A DNA stretch of 8,645 nt from HGM04593 sp045647885. GTDB taxonomy: Bacteria; Bacteroidota; Bacteroidia; Bacteroidales; Bacteroidaceae. Of the stretch, positions 1-7,900 are shown one piece after another. The number at the start of each line of letters is the position of its first letter. Position 1 is the first letter of the stretch. The position numbers were made by a program, and so were the translations under genes. Under the pieces are notes generated by a model, which saw only the letters and a program-made list of their open reading frames with translations, ran no database searches and was not told the DNA's origin. The DNA lies in assembly GCA_045647885.1 (NCBI GenBank), contig JAZRMX010000024.1:1-8645 (forward strand). Direction: 5' to 3'.

Positions 1-1119
1 AACATCTATTGCACGACCATACAAGGGATGGGTATCCTGGTTGTTTACACCCTTGAAGAAGACGCGCTGCCCGTTCACAAGTACCACGCCATTCTTTATC
101 TCAACAGTGCGGAAACCATATTTTGTAGAGAATACCATCTCCTCGTTGCCGGCGTTGTCTTTCTGACGCACAACAACTGTGTAGAGATTGGGAGTCTCGG
201 CAGTCCACGCCTGCAGATTGCTCAATGCATCATAAGCAACCACAGCTGTGCCTTTCTTGTTGCCGGCAGCAATATTCACAGCTGTTGTCTGCGATGCGAC
301 AACCACACCCTGCGGGTCTATAAGTTCTGTTTCAATAGTCTTTGCAGCAGCCACACCTGTTCTGTTATCAACCTCGAACGCAATGTTCATTGAACCGCTT
401 GTATAATCCTCGTCGAGTACAGAGGTTATATAGTGGTCACGAACAAAAGTCTTGGGTGTTGCATACAGGTATACATCGCGGTGGAGACCACTCATATGGA
501 ACATATCCTGTCCCTCGAGATACGAGGCATCGCTCCAACGCAATACCTGAACAGAGACATTGTTCTCACCCTCACGTACAAAAGCGCTGATTTCGAATTC
601 GTGGTCGTTGTTACCACCTTGTGTGTAACCCACATATTCACCATTCACCCAAACATAAGCCGCACTGTAAAGACCGTCGAAGTGCAGGAATACATTCTTC
701 TGCTCCCAGCCTTGGGGCAAAGTGAATGTGCGGCGGTAAGAACCCACGGGGTTGTCGCCCACGCCGCTTACCTTATTTATAATATAAGGAGGTTTATTCT
801 GGAAGGCATACTCCACGTTCACATAAAGCGGCAGGTCGTAGCCTTTCATCTCCCAGCACGAGGGAACATCTATATTATCCCAGGAAGATACATCGGCATC
901 GTCGCCCCAGAAAGCATCCTCGCCGGGACGCTGTGAAGGCGTGGGAACAAAGTTGAACTTCCAGGTTCCGTTCAAAGACAAATAGTCGGCCTTCTCCGGA
1001 GTAAGCCAGGGGAGGTCATAATTTGCGTCGGCCTTCATAAGAGCGGTTGAAGTATAAGGAATGAAGGTTGCGTGAGCCGCCTCTTTATTCTCCTCAAAGA
1101 ACTCCTGGTTCTCCCAATT
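1..1119 (-). other. GH2 beta-galactosidase module, N-terminal part (residues 1195-1567, truncated by window)
   Basis: Visible in order: the LacZ-like entry motif NWEN...NKE...HATF (1195-1212), the jelly-roll sugar-binding domain with SLNGTWKF (1242-1249), VPSCWEMKGYD (1279-1289) and RWSDASYLEGQDMFHMSGLH (1388-1407), an Ig-like domain ending in the WTAETPNLY type motif (1499-1507), and the first barrel strand FKGVNNQDTHPL (1549-1560). N1295, V1296 and D1399 match E. coli LacZ N102, V103 and D201. The position of LacZ H357 is Q1555. The two catalytic glutamates lie beyond the left edge, so activity cannot be confirmed here. Beta-galactosidase is the best call; another exo-acting GH2 specificity is possible. 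Confidence 0.88.
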
Positions 1120-4100
1120 GTTGCCCAAAGACCCGCTGACCATAGCCAGAACATACTTTGTTTCATCGCCCGAGGGAGCAGTTGTGGTGGTAAAAGCCTC
1201 ATTGGCAACAGCGCGCAAATAATATTTGGTACCGCTCTCCAATGCGTAGATACGATATACACCAACTTCGCCATCAACCTCCTCGAAATAGATATTCTGG
1301 TTACTGTTCGATGCTTCTGTTGTGTACAACAGAGGAATACGATTACCGTTCAATCCCATATCGAGTGAAAGAGCGTAATACTGCACGGTGAGCACATAAG
1401 CACGATTACCGGCAGCAAATTTCCACACCTGACCGTTATCCTTCTTTGAATAATCCGAAGATATTACTTTTGTTCCTTTCAAACTATGCGAGGGAGCTGC
1501 CATAACCTGACCTGTTGCCAGGTTCTTTATAACAAAACTCTTGTTTGCCACAGGGAAATCGAGCGACAGTTGCTCACCAGTCTTGTGAAGACGGAAAAGC
1601 GATGTTGAACTTTCAAAATCTTCAACAATACGTGGAGCACCCGATGCCGAAACACCAAGACACTGCGACAAGTTACCGGCATTCAAAAGGCGGCAGATAC
1701 CAGGCCCAACCTCCACCATTTTAAATATCTGGTTGGCATTGTAAGGGTTGGCATCCCACTGCACGGGATGCCCCACCTCGGGTGCCATATCTACAGCCCT
1801 TTTAGAAACGGGGTTAATGAAAATATACTCGTCGGCAACGCCTGTGGGGTAAAGCGCCCACTGCTGACCGGCGTCGGTTGCATCGCCTGCTGCATAAATG
1901 ATGGTTGCATCATTGGCTTTATTTCCGCCATTGGAGATAAAATTGCCGGTACCTATATTTTCTATTCTGTAAATATCTATCGAAGATGCTGTAATCTCAT
2001 CGGGCTCTTCGGGAGTTGTGGGTTCCTCGTATTTTTTCTCAATAGCCACGGTATAGCTTTTAGAGTGTGGAACTGCCTGCTCCACAAGATTACGGCCGTT
2101 GCTCACAAGGAATTTGACACCATTCTTTGTTGCCGACTGTGTCCAACGGATTGAGAAAAGACCATCCTGCATAGTGATGAGGTAGCTGTTCCAGTCACTA
2201 TAATAGGCGTTTGTACCAAAGACACCATACTCGTTGATATAGCGTCCGTCGGCATTGCTTACAATCTTGTAATAGTCCTTGCCCGCAGCATCGGGTGTTA
2301 TAAGCCACTCCTGGGCAAGGCCGGGAGCTATAACGCTTTCAAAGGTGGGTGTGCCGCCTGAGCCGCCGATATTGTTATTGGTAAGGTACTTGCCACCATC
2401 AATTATATAATAGACACCACTTGCCGAGATAAAGGTCTCCTCCTCTGCAGCACCACTTATGGGTACTATCTCAAATATAAAGTGTGCGGGAAGGGGCTCG
2501 CTGGAGTTACCCGCGCTAACTCTTGTACCGTTTGAGGTCCAGAATTTATCGCCGGCGCTACCGCCATTCTGTATAGCATACTTGCCGTTTGCCAAGCGAT
2601 AGATATCGTATGTGTGCCAAGCAGCTTCATAGGGGTTGGTAGATTCATTTACGGTAAACTGTCCCTTCTCGTTAAGGTAGCGGTTATCCTCGAGATTTAT
2701 TATTTTGTAACGGCCGGTAGCAGGGTCTATACTAATCTTCCACTCCTGTTTCTGGGGACGCACGTCGTCGAGCTCTGCCACAAACTGCGGTACGCTGTTT
2801 GCGGTATTGGGAGTGGTATTGGTGAGGTAAGCACCATTATATTTGATGTAGTATGTACCATTCTCTATCACCTGTGCAGGGAATACGTCGGTACGATAGT
2901 CATAATTTTCCTTATACTCGGCAACAAGTTCGCCCATAACTTCCTTAACGAAAGGCTCCACATAAACGGTGGCAACCACGGGGGTAGCCTGCTTAATAGT
3001 GCCCTCAAAATCGCGTGAACGGAGTGCCTCCTGTGCTGCAAGATACTCGTTATATCTCAAATAGCTGTTTATAAAGCTGTCGGGGTTGGCACAAAGAAGC
3101 GCATTATGCATCTCCACAAGAGATACACCGCGTTTGCCAAGATATTTCATACACTCGAGCCAAGGAGTAATCTCCTCAATGAGTGCAGGAGCCTCATCGG
3201 TTGCCAAAAGATTCTCGGCCGAAGATACAAACTTATTGAACTGCTCGCCCACCGCAGCAAATGCTGCAGCTCTGTCACCGGCCTCTATTTTTGCGTTATA
3301 CACACTCTTTGCTTCAACGAATTCGGGCGACTCGTTGGTGCGGCGCAAGCCGTGCACGGTTGAACCGAGATCCACGTTGTTCTCGCAGAAGAAATGGAAA
3401 TCGGCCTTGTTCTGTGGCATAAGATACTCTATTGCATTCTCCCAAGAGGCATCGGCATCGTATGCAGGCATATTCCAGTTATAGTCACCAATACTGAAGA
3501 GCGAAACTTTAGAAGCCTCGGCATACTCCATAGGGTTGGCAGTAAAGCCCGAGAGCATATCGGCAATATTAAGGTCGTTGCCGTAGGTGGGGCCCATAAG
3601 CATATGGTTAATGCAGTAGTCCGACACGGGATAGTTGAGCCAGATGAATGCTTTGCGCTTGATTTGGTTGTTGATCCACTGCATATCGCTCTTGTTTATC
3701 ATATCCACCACGCTGTTTCCGGTCCACATTATGCGCACTTCGGGATACATAGTGGTGCCGAGAGTAGTGAGGTAATCGCCACTTGACCAGCCACGGTTAT
3801 ACTGTGTAGGACAGATGATACAGGGGTTCACATCGTCATAAGCCTTGTTGAGCTCGTCGGTAATGTAGTTCATAAGCTGCGCCTGCTTATCGCCACGAGT
3901 ACCCTCGCCACCCCAAACATCGTCGAAGAAGACAGCAAAGGTTCTAACGCCAAGGTCATACATAGCCTTGAGCTTATTCACAATATTCACGCTGTCGGCT
4001 TTGTTCCACTGAATATTCTCACCCGGGTGTATTGCCCACACGAAATCCACCTTGTTGGCTTTTGCAACCTTTACATAAGAGCGAATTTTTTCGGCCTGGT

Positions 4101-4701
4101 CGGCAGGGTAATTCTCGCGCCACTTTCCACGGTGATACACGTCGTCCTTGGGACCATAGATATACATATTCATCTTTTGGCGGCCGAACATCTCGAAAAG
4201 GCTCATACGGTTGGCCTCGCTGTAAGGGTTACCATAATAACCCTCAACAAGACCGCGATAAGGAACCGAAGGATAGTCGGTTACGGTTACAGCCATAACT
4301 TCGGGCTGCGATGCTATCTGTATGAAGGTCTGCACAGCGTAGAAGGTTCCTGCGCCGTCGTTACCGGCAATAACAACCTTGTCACTGCTTACCGAGAGAT
4401 AGTAGCCTTCGGGCTTCTCGGGAATAAAGCTCTCGTATGCAGCAATAGCAGCATCGCCACGCTCGCCTATGAGTACCTGCAGCGCGCCACCTGTCGCAAA
4501 ATTATCTTCAAAAAGAGCCACTGCGTCGGCATCGGCATCGCCAACAAGATTAAATGAGGCCGAAGATGAGAAAGCCACGCTACCCTCCCAAGAAATTTCT
4601 TGCGGGATGGGACTCACGCTCACCACCTGTGCCATAGACGGCAGAGCCACGCACAGAAGCAGCAACGCCGTTACTGCCAAAGATTTCAAGTAATTTTTCA
4701 T
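1..4701 (-). CDS. Secreted multimodular GH84-ricin-like-GH2 glycosidase (partial, 3' end outside window)
   Basis: One open frame of 1567 codons without a stop, starting at ATG 4699-4701 and leaving the window at position 1 inside the GH2 barrel. Residues 1-24 are a signal peptide (K2, K6, hydrophobic core, cleavage after SMA24). C17 follows LLL and is not a lipobox. Residues 25-147 are the GH84 N-terminal alpha/beta domain, 148-~425 the GH84 barrel (VEGYYG, DD at 260-261), and ~425-607 the helical domain. Residues 608-~1190 are ricin-like domains with an acidic proline-rich linker near 888-907. From ~1195 a LacZ-type GH2 begins (NGTW at 1244-1247, DNPVGSYRRTF at 1316-1326, SGLHRDVYL from 1404). 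Predicted role: exported or surface beta-N-acetylglucosaminidase plus beta-galactosidase acting on host-type glycans. The start is supported by the signal peptide and an exact -7 box 39 nt upstream. A full GH2 would take the protein beyond 2000 residues. Family calls are firm; substrates are inferred. Confidence 0.95.
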   Translation of the reverse strand, partial: MKNYLKSLAVTALLLLCVALPSMAQVVSVSPIPQEISWEGSVAFSSSASFNLVGDADADAVALFEDNFATGGALQVLIGERGDAAIAAYESFIPEKPEGYYLSVSSDKVVIAGNDGAGTFYAVQTFIQIASQPEVMAVTVTDYPSVPYRGLVEGYYGNPYSEANRMSLFEMFGRQKMNMYIYGPKDDVYHRGKWRENYPADQAEKIRSYVKVAKANKVDFVWAIHPGENIQWNKADSVNIVNKLKAMYDLGVRTFAVFFDDVWGGEGTRGDKQAQLMNYITDELNKAYDDVNPCIICPTQYNRGWSSGDYLTTLGTTMYPEVRIMWTGNSVVDMINKSDMQWINNQIKRKAFIWLNYPVSDYCINHMLMGPTYGNDLNIADMLSGFTANPMEYAEASKVSLFSIGDYNWNMPAYDADASWENAIEYLMPQNKADFHFFCENNVDLGSTVHGLRRTNESPEFVEAKSVYNAKIEAGDRAAAFAAVGEQFNKFVSSAENLLATDEAPALIEEITPWLECMKYLGKRGVSLVEMHNALLCANPDSFINSYLRYNEYLAAQEALRSRDFEGTIKQATPVVATVYVEPFVKEVMGELVAEYKENYDYRTDVFPAQVIENGTYYIKYNGAYLTNTTPNTANSVPQFVAELDDVRPQKQEWKISIDPATGRYKIINLEDNRYLNEKGQFTVNESTNPYEAAWHTYDIYRLANGKYAIQNGGSAGDKFWTSNGTRVSAGNSSEPLPAHFIFEIVPISGAAEEETFISASGVYYIIDGGKYLTNNNIGGSGGTPTFESVIAPGLAQEWLITPDAAGKDYYKIVSNADGRYINEYGVFGTNAYYSDWNSYLITMQDGLFSIRWTQSATKNGVKFLVSNGRNLVEQAVPHSKSYTVAIEKKYEEPTTPEEPDEITASSIDIYRIENIGTGNFISNGGNKANDATIIYAAGDATDAGQQWALYPTGVADEYIFINPVSKRAVDMAPEVGHPVQWDANPYNANQIFKMVEVGPGICRLLNAGNLSQCLGVSASGAPRIVEDFESSTSLFRLHKTGEQLSLDFPVANKSFVIKNLATGQVMAAPSHSLKGTKVISSDYSKKDNGQVWKFAAGNRAYVLTVQYYALSLDMGLNGNRIPLLYTTEASNSNQNIYFEEVDGEVGVYRIYALESGTKYYLRAVANEAFTTTTAPSGDETKYVLAMVSGSLGNNWENQEFFEENKEAAHATFIPYTSTALMKADANYDLPWLTPEKADYLSLNGTWKFNFVPTPSQRPGEDAFWGDDADVSSWDNIDVPSCWEMKGYDLPLYVNVEYAFQNKPPYIINKVSGVGDNPVGSYRRTFTLPQGWEQKNVFLHFDGLYSAAYVWVNGEYVGYTQGGNNDHEFEISAFVREGENNVSVQVLRWSDASYLEGQDMFHMSGLHRDVYLYATPKTFVRDHYITSVLDEDYTSGSMNIAFEVDNRTGVAAAKTIETELIDPQGVVVASQTTAVNIAAGNKKGTAVVAYDALSNLQAWTAETPNLYTVVVRQKDNAGNEEMVFSTKYGFRTVEIKNGVVLVNGQRVFFKGVNNQDTHPLYGRAIDV
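1132..2880 (-). repeat. Array of ricin-like domains linking GH84 and GH2 (residues 608-1190)
   Basis: At least four diverged copies of a beta-trefoil-like pattern are visible: G-x-Y-Y-I ... YLT ... Q-x-W-x-I ... Y-x-I ... G-R-Y-I/L-N. Anchor points are GTYYI at 615 with QEW at 652-654; GVYYI at 762 with QEW at 797-799; DIYRI at 909 with QQW at 946-948; and SFVI near 1055 with QVW at 1091-1093. The first two copies are closest, with their QEW motifs 145 residues apart. A linker rich in E and P (888-907) splits the array into two pairs. Ricin-type domains usually bind carbohydrate, so anchoring to glycan is the likely role. Exact domain borders and copy number are my estimate. Confidence 0.75.
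2881..4629 (-). other. GH84 beta-N-acetylglucosaminidase module (residues 25-607)
   Basis: The module aligns from memory with Bacteroides thetaiotaomicron BtGH84 over its N-terminal, catalytic and helical domains. Matching active-site residues are G154, Y156, K185 (GPKDD), D260-D261 (FFDD, the catalytic pair equivalent to D242/D243), C297 and Y301 (CPTQYN), W354, N356 and D361 (WLNYPVSDY), and N389 (NPMEYAE). GH84 removes beta-linked GlcNAc by substrate-assisted catalysis using the 2-acetamido group. Human OGA is the same family, but a secreted bacterial enzyme more likely acts on mucin or other host glycans. The loop after the aspartate pair reads VWGGEG, one residue longer than ISGEG in BtGH84. 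The discoidin-like C-terminal domain I expect from BtGH84 is absent; ricin-like domains follow directly after about residue 607. Confidence 0.95.
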
Positions 4702-4739
4702 ATTATATATAAATAAATTTAGTTTATGCTATATATATG

Positions 4740-4747
4740 CAAATATA
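4740..4747 (-). promoter_or_regulatory. -7 promoter box for the GH84-GH2 gene
   Basis: The minus strand reads TATATTTG, an exact match to the Bacteroidetes -7 consensus TAnnTTTG. It ends 38 bases before the ATG, giving a predicted leader of about 30 nt. No clear TTTG lies 19-21 bp upstream, so the -33 element is weak or missing and a regulator may be needed. The flank is an AT alternation, which makes chance matches more likely. Confidence 0.5.
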
Positions 4748-4789
4748 TATAAAATAGTTAAAGCATCATCGTTTTTAATTATTTTTACA

Positions 4790-4805
4790 TTTTTTTATAA
4801 AAAAA
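4790..4805. promoter_or_regulatory. A/T-tract palindrome in the divergent promoter region
   Basis: Seven T, then AT, then seven A form a perfect 16-bp palindrome, with the A run going on to 4807. It lies about 10 bp upstream of the -33 box of the GH20 promoter and about 43 bp upstream of the opposing -7 box. Such tracts bend DNA and can act as an UP-like element or a protein site. Function is inferred only. Confidence 0.3.
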
Positions 4806-4814
4806 AACATTTGT

Positions 4815-4846
4815 TTTGATTTTTCTTGTGCTAAAAACTATATTTT
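4815..4846 (+). promoter_or_regulatory. Bacteroidetes-type promoter for the GH20 gene
   Basis: A TTTG at 4815-4818 (-33 element) is followed after 20 bp by TATATTTT at 4839-4846, seven of eight positions of TAnnTTTG. This is the spacing known for Bacteroides sigma-ABfr promoters. The transcript would start near 4852-4856, leaving a leader of about 60-65 nt. No Shine-Dalgarno sequence stands before ATG 4918; the leader is A/T-rich, as is usual in this phylum. Confidence 0.55.
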
Positions 4847-4917
4847 TACAAAAATTATGCTTTCACGAAAAATTGCAGACAAAAGAGAATACTTTTAATT
4901 AAACATTCCATATAATT

Positions 4918-7900
4918 ATGAAACAAAGATTTTTACTTCTTTTGCTGATGCTTACAAGCTGGGCAGCCTCTTATGCACAGGAGTTCCCAACAATAAGCAC
5001 CGAAGAGAGCGCCAAATGGTATCTCATTCAATTTATGAACGGCGGTAACGCATTTACAGCCGCAACCCCCAATGCCGAAATCACCACATCGGGAGCAGTG
5101 GGCAGCGACGAGCAGTTGTGGAAGATTACAGGCGATAACACAAGCGGCTACACCTTCACAAACAAAAAAGGTTACACACTCTATGTCAATTCGGCAGAAA
5201 AAAACCAAAAGGTACACGCTGCAGCAAGCAAAACCGGTGCCTATACATTTAAGATAAACAGCACCAACAACAATTCCTACAAAGGTGGTTTCGAAATTCA
5301 GCCCACCGGCAACACCTCAATTTCTATGAACCTATGGGGCGGCCCCGAGGAGAACCGCGGAGTAGGTTTGTGGAACAGCGGCGACCAGAACAACCCCGTT
5401 ACATTCGTCGATGCATCGAGCTACGAGCAATTAGGTAAAATCTCAATTATCCCTTACCCCTCGGAGCTTAATATTATAAAAGAGGGAGAATTCACCTTCA
5501 ACACCCTCACAGCCATTGCTTGCGCCGGCGAGGAGATTAAAAAGCACGCCGAGGATTTTGCTGCGCAGCTACAAAAATCTTCGGGTATCGCCCTTGAAGT
5601 AAAAGAGGCTGCTGCAACAGCCGCAGAGGGTGAAATATGGTTCGGAACCGACAGCAACCTACCCGACGAGGGTTACACCCTTATCGTAAACGACAAAAAT
5701 ATCGAGATAAAAGCTTCGGGCTTTGCAGGATGGTTCTACGGCTTGCAGACACTGAAGCAGATGCTTCCCCGCGAATTCTTCGCAAGCAAATTACAGAGCA
5801 ATGTTAGCTGGGGCGTGCCCTACCTTGACATAACCGACCAGCCCCTCTTGGGCCACCGCGGATATATGCTCGACATTGCACGCCACTTCTTCAATAAAGA
5901 AGAGGTAATGAAAGTGCTAGACATTCTTGCATTCTACAAGATGAACCGTTTCCACTGGCACCTCACCGACGACCAGGGCTGGCGTGTAGAGATTCCCGAA
6001 TACCCCAAACTCACCGAGGTTGGTTCAATACGTTCGGCATCGTTCAGCAACAATGACGGACAGAACTTCTACGACGACACAGAGTACGGCCGCGGTATGT
6101 GGTACTCACAGGACGAACTTCGCGAGGTTGTTGCATACGCCAAAGAGCGCAACATTGAGATTATCCCCGAGATTGACCTCCCCGGCCATATGGTTGCAGC
6201 CGTAACCGCATACCCTGAATTAAGTTGCGACCCCACAAAGAAATACGAGGTACGCGTAGACGGCGGAATTTCACACGATGTACTAAACATTGGCGACGAC
6301 CGCGTTATTGAATTCCTGAAATGCGTGCTTGACAATATTGCCGAAATATTCCCCTACGACTACATACACATTGGTGGCGATGAATGCCCCACAGGGCAGT
6401 GGAGTACAAACCAGCAGTGCCTTGCCCGCGTTCAGGAGCTTGGACTCGATGGAGTACACCAATTGCAGTCGTGGTTGGTAGAGGAATTAGGTATATACCT
6501 TAAAAAAGAGTACGGCAAGGATATTATCGTGTGGGACGAGCTGCTTTCGAACTGGAACGACAACAACCAGACAAAACCCGTAATTATGGCGTGGAACGGC
6601 ATTGGTTACAGCGGACAGGCAGCCAACAGAGGTATGAAATCTATCATAGTTCCTTACAGCCACCTTTACCTCGACTTTATGCAGTCGAACGAGAACGACC
6701 GCTTCGTAGACGAGCTATACAACGGAGGTTGGGGAATAAACACCGTTGAGGAAATTTATAGTTTGAACCCATTGAGCAATCTTTCGGGCCGCGAGGAATA
6801 CGCCCTTGGCGTACAGGGAAATATGTGGACAGAGACCACCAACGACATTGACGAGGTAGAATACCAGTTGCTTCCCCGCCTCCTTTCTCTCTCAGAGATC
6901 GGTTGGTTGCCTACAGCAAAGAAGAATTGGGTATCGTTCTACAAACGTCTGCAAAGCCACGACGAGATTTTCGAGCTACTCGACTACAAATACGCAAAGC
7001 ACTACATTGAGCCTACAGAATACACCGAAGGCGAGAGCGCAATGATTGAAGCCGAGAGCATTCTCAAAAACAGCATACGCGGTGGCGTGGGATACCCTGC
7101 CGCAGAGATGTTTGACGCTCTGCAAGCAGCATTTAACGAAGCTACTGCCGACAACGCCACAGCCCTCATAACAGCTATTGCCGACTACAAGAATGCCCCC
7201 ATCACACAACCCAAGGAGGGCAAGACATACCAGATTGTTTCGGCATCGACCTACTACAGACGCCAATACGAAGGTTCTACAATGTACCAAAAAGGCGACA
7301 ACGTGCGTTTCCACTATACCCCGCAGACCGAGCCCGAGGAGTTGTGGCAATTCACCGCTACCGACGGCGGATACATAATGACCAACCTCTTCAGCGGACA
7401 AAAGCTTGCGATGGACTCATACAATACCCCTATCACAATGAAAGACAACGGTACCGCAGTGAGAATTGACAAAGCCACCATCGCAACACAAGACTTCACA
7501 TACATCCCCGGTGCCGTAACCATTTCGGCCGTCAGCGGATACAGCGCAGCTATGACAGGTAGCGTAAAACGTCTCAGTGCTGAAATATCGGGCGAGGTAT
7601 ATGCAAAAGACGAGGCCGCCCTATGCTACAACGGAACCTGGAAATTCATTGAGATAAGCGACTTCAAAGCACAGCTCGAAGGACTAGTAAAGAAAAGCGA
7701 GATTATAATTCTCACCGCAAAACCCGGCGAAGCAAACGAGTACACACAGGAGGCACTCGACTACCTGCAGAACAGCGTTATCAACCCTGCAAAAGAGACC
7801 ATCGCCACAGGTTCAGTAACAGAAGCGCAATACAATGCTTACGTTGCCCTCTACAACCAGTTCCAGATGATGGAAAGAACCGGCATCGCACAAAGCTTGA

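Noticed and set aside
433..936. 167-codon plus-strand open frame opposite the GH2 module
   Set aside because: It lies opposite conserved GH2 motifs in the minus frame, so it is a shadow. The same holds for the other plus-strand frames between 28 and 4693.
4027..4557. 176-codon plus-strand open frame opposite the GH84 module
   Set aside because: It is antisense to the unambiguous GH84 coding sequence, and its translation has no recognisable domain. It arises from the codon bias of the real frame.
4630..4701. Possible lipoprotein signal (C17 after LLLL) in the GH84-GH2 protein
   Set aside because: The residue before the cysteine is leucine, not G/A/S, and a good signal peptidase I site (SMA24) follows.
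4702..4760. AT dinucleotide alternation read as a microsatellite
   Set aside because: The runs are short and interrupted, and fit an AT-rich promoter region.
6976..7401. 141-codon minus-strand open frame inside the GH20 gene
   Set aside because: It overlaps the GH20 coding region fully, is cysteine/valine-rich and low in complexity, and shows no domain. The other minus frames inside the GH20 gene are rejected for the same reason.
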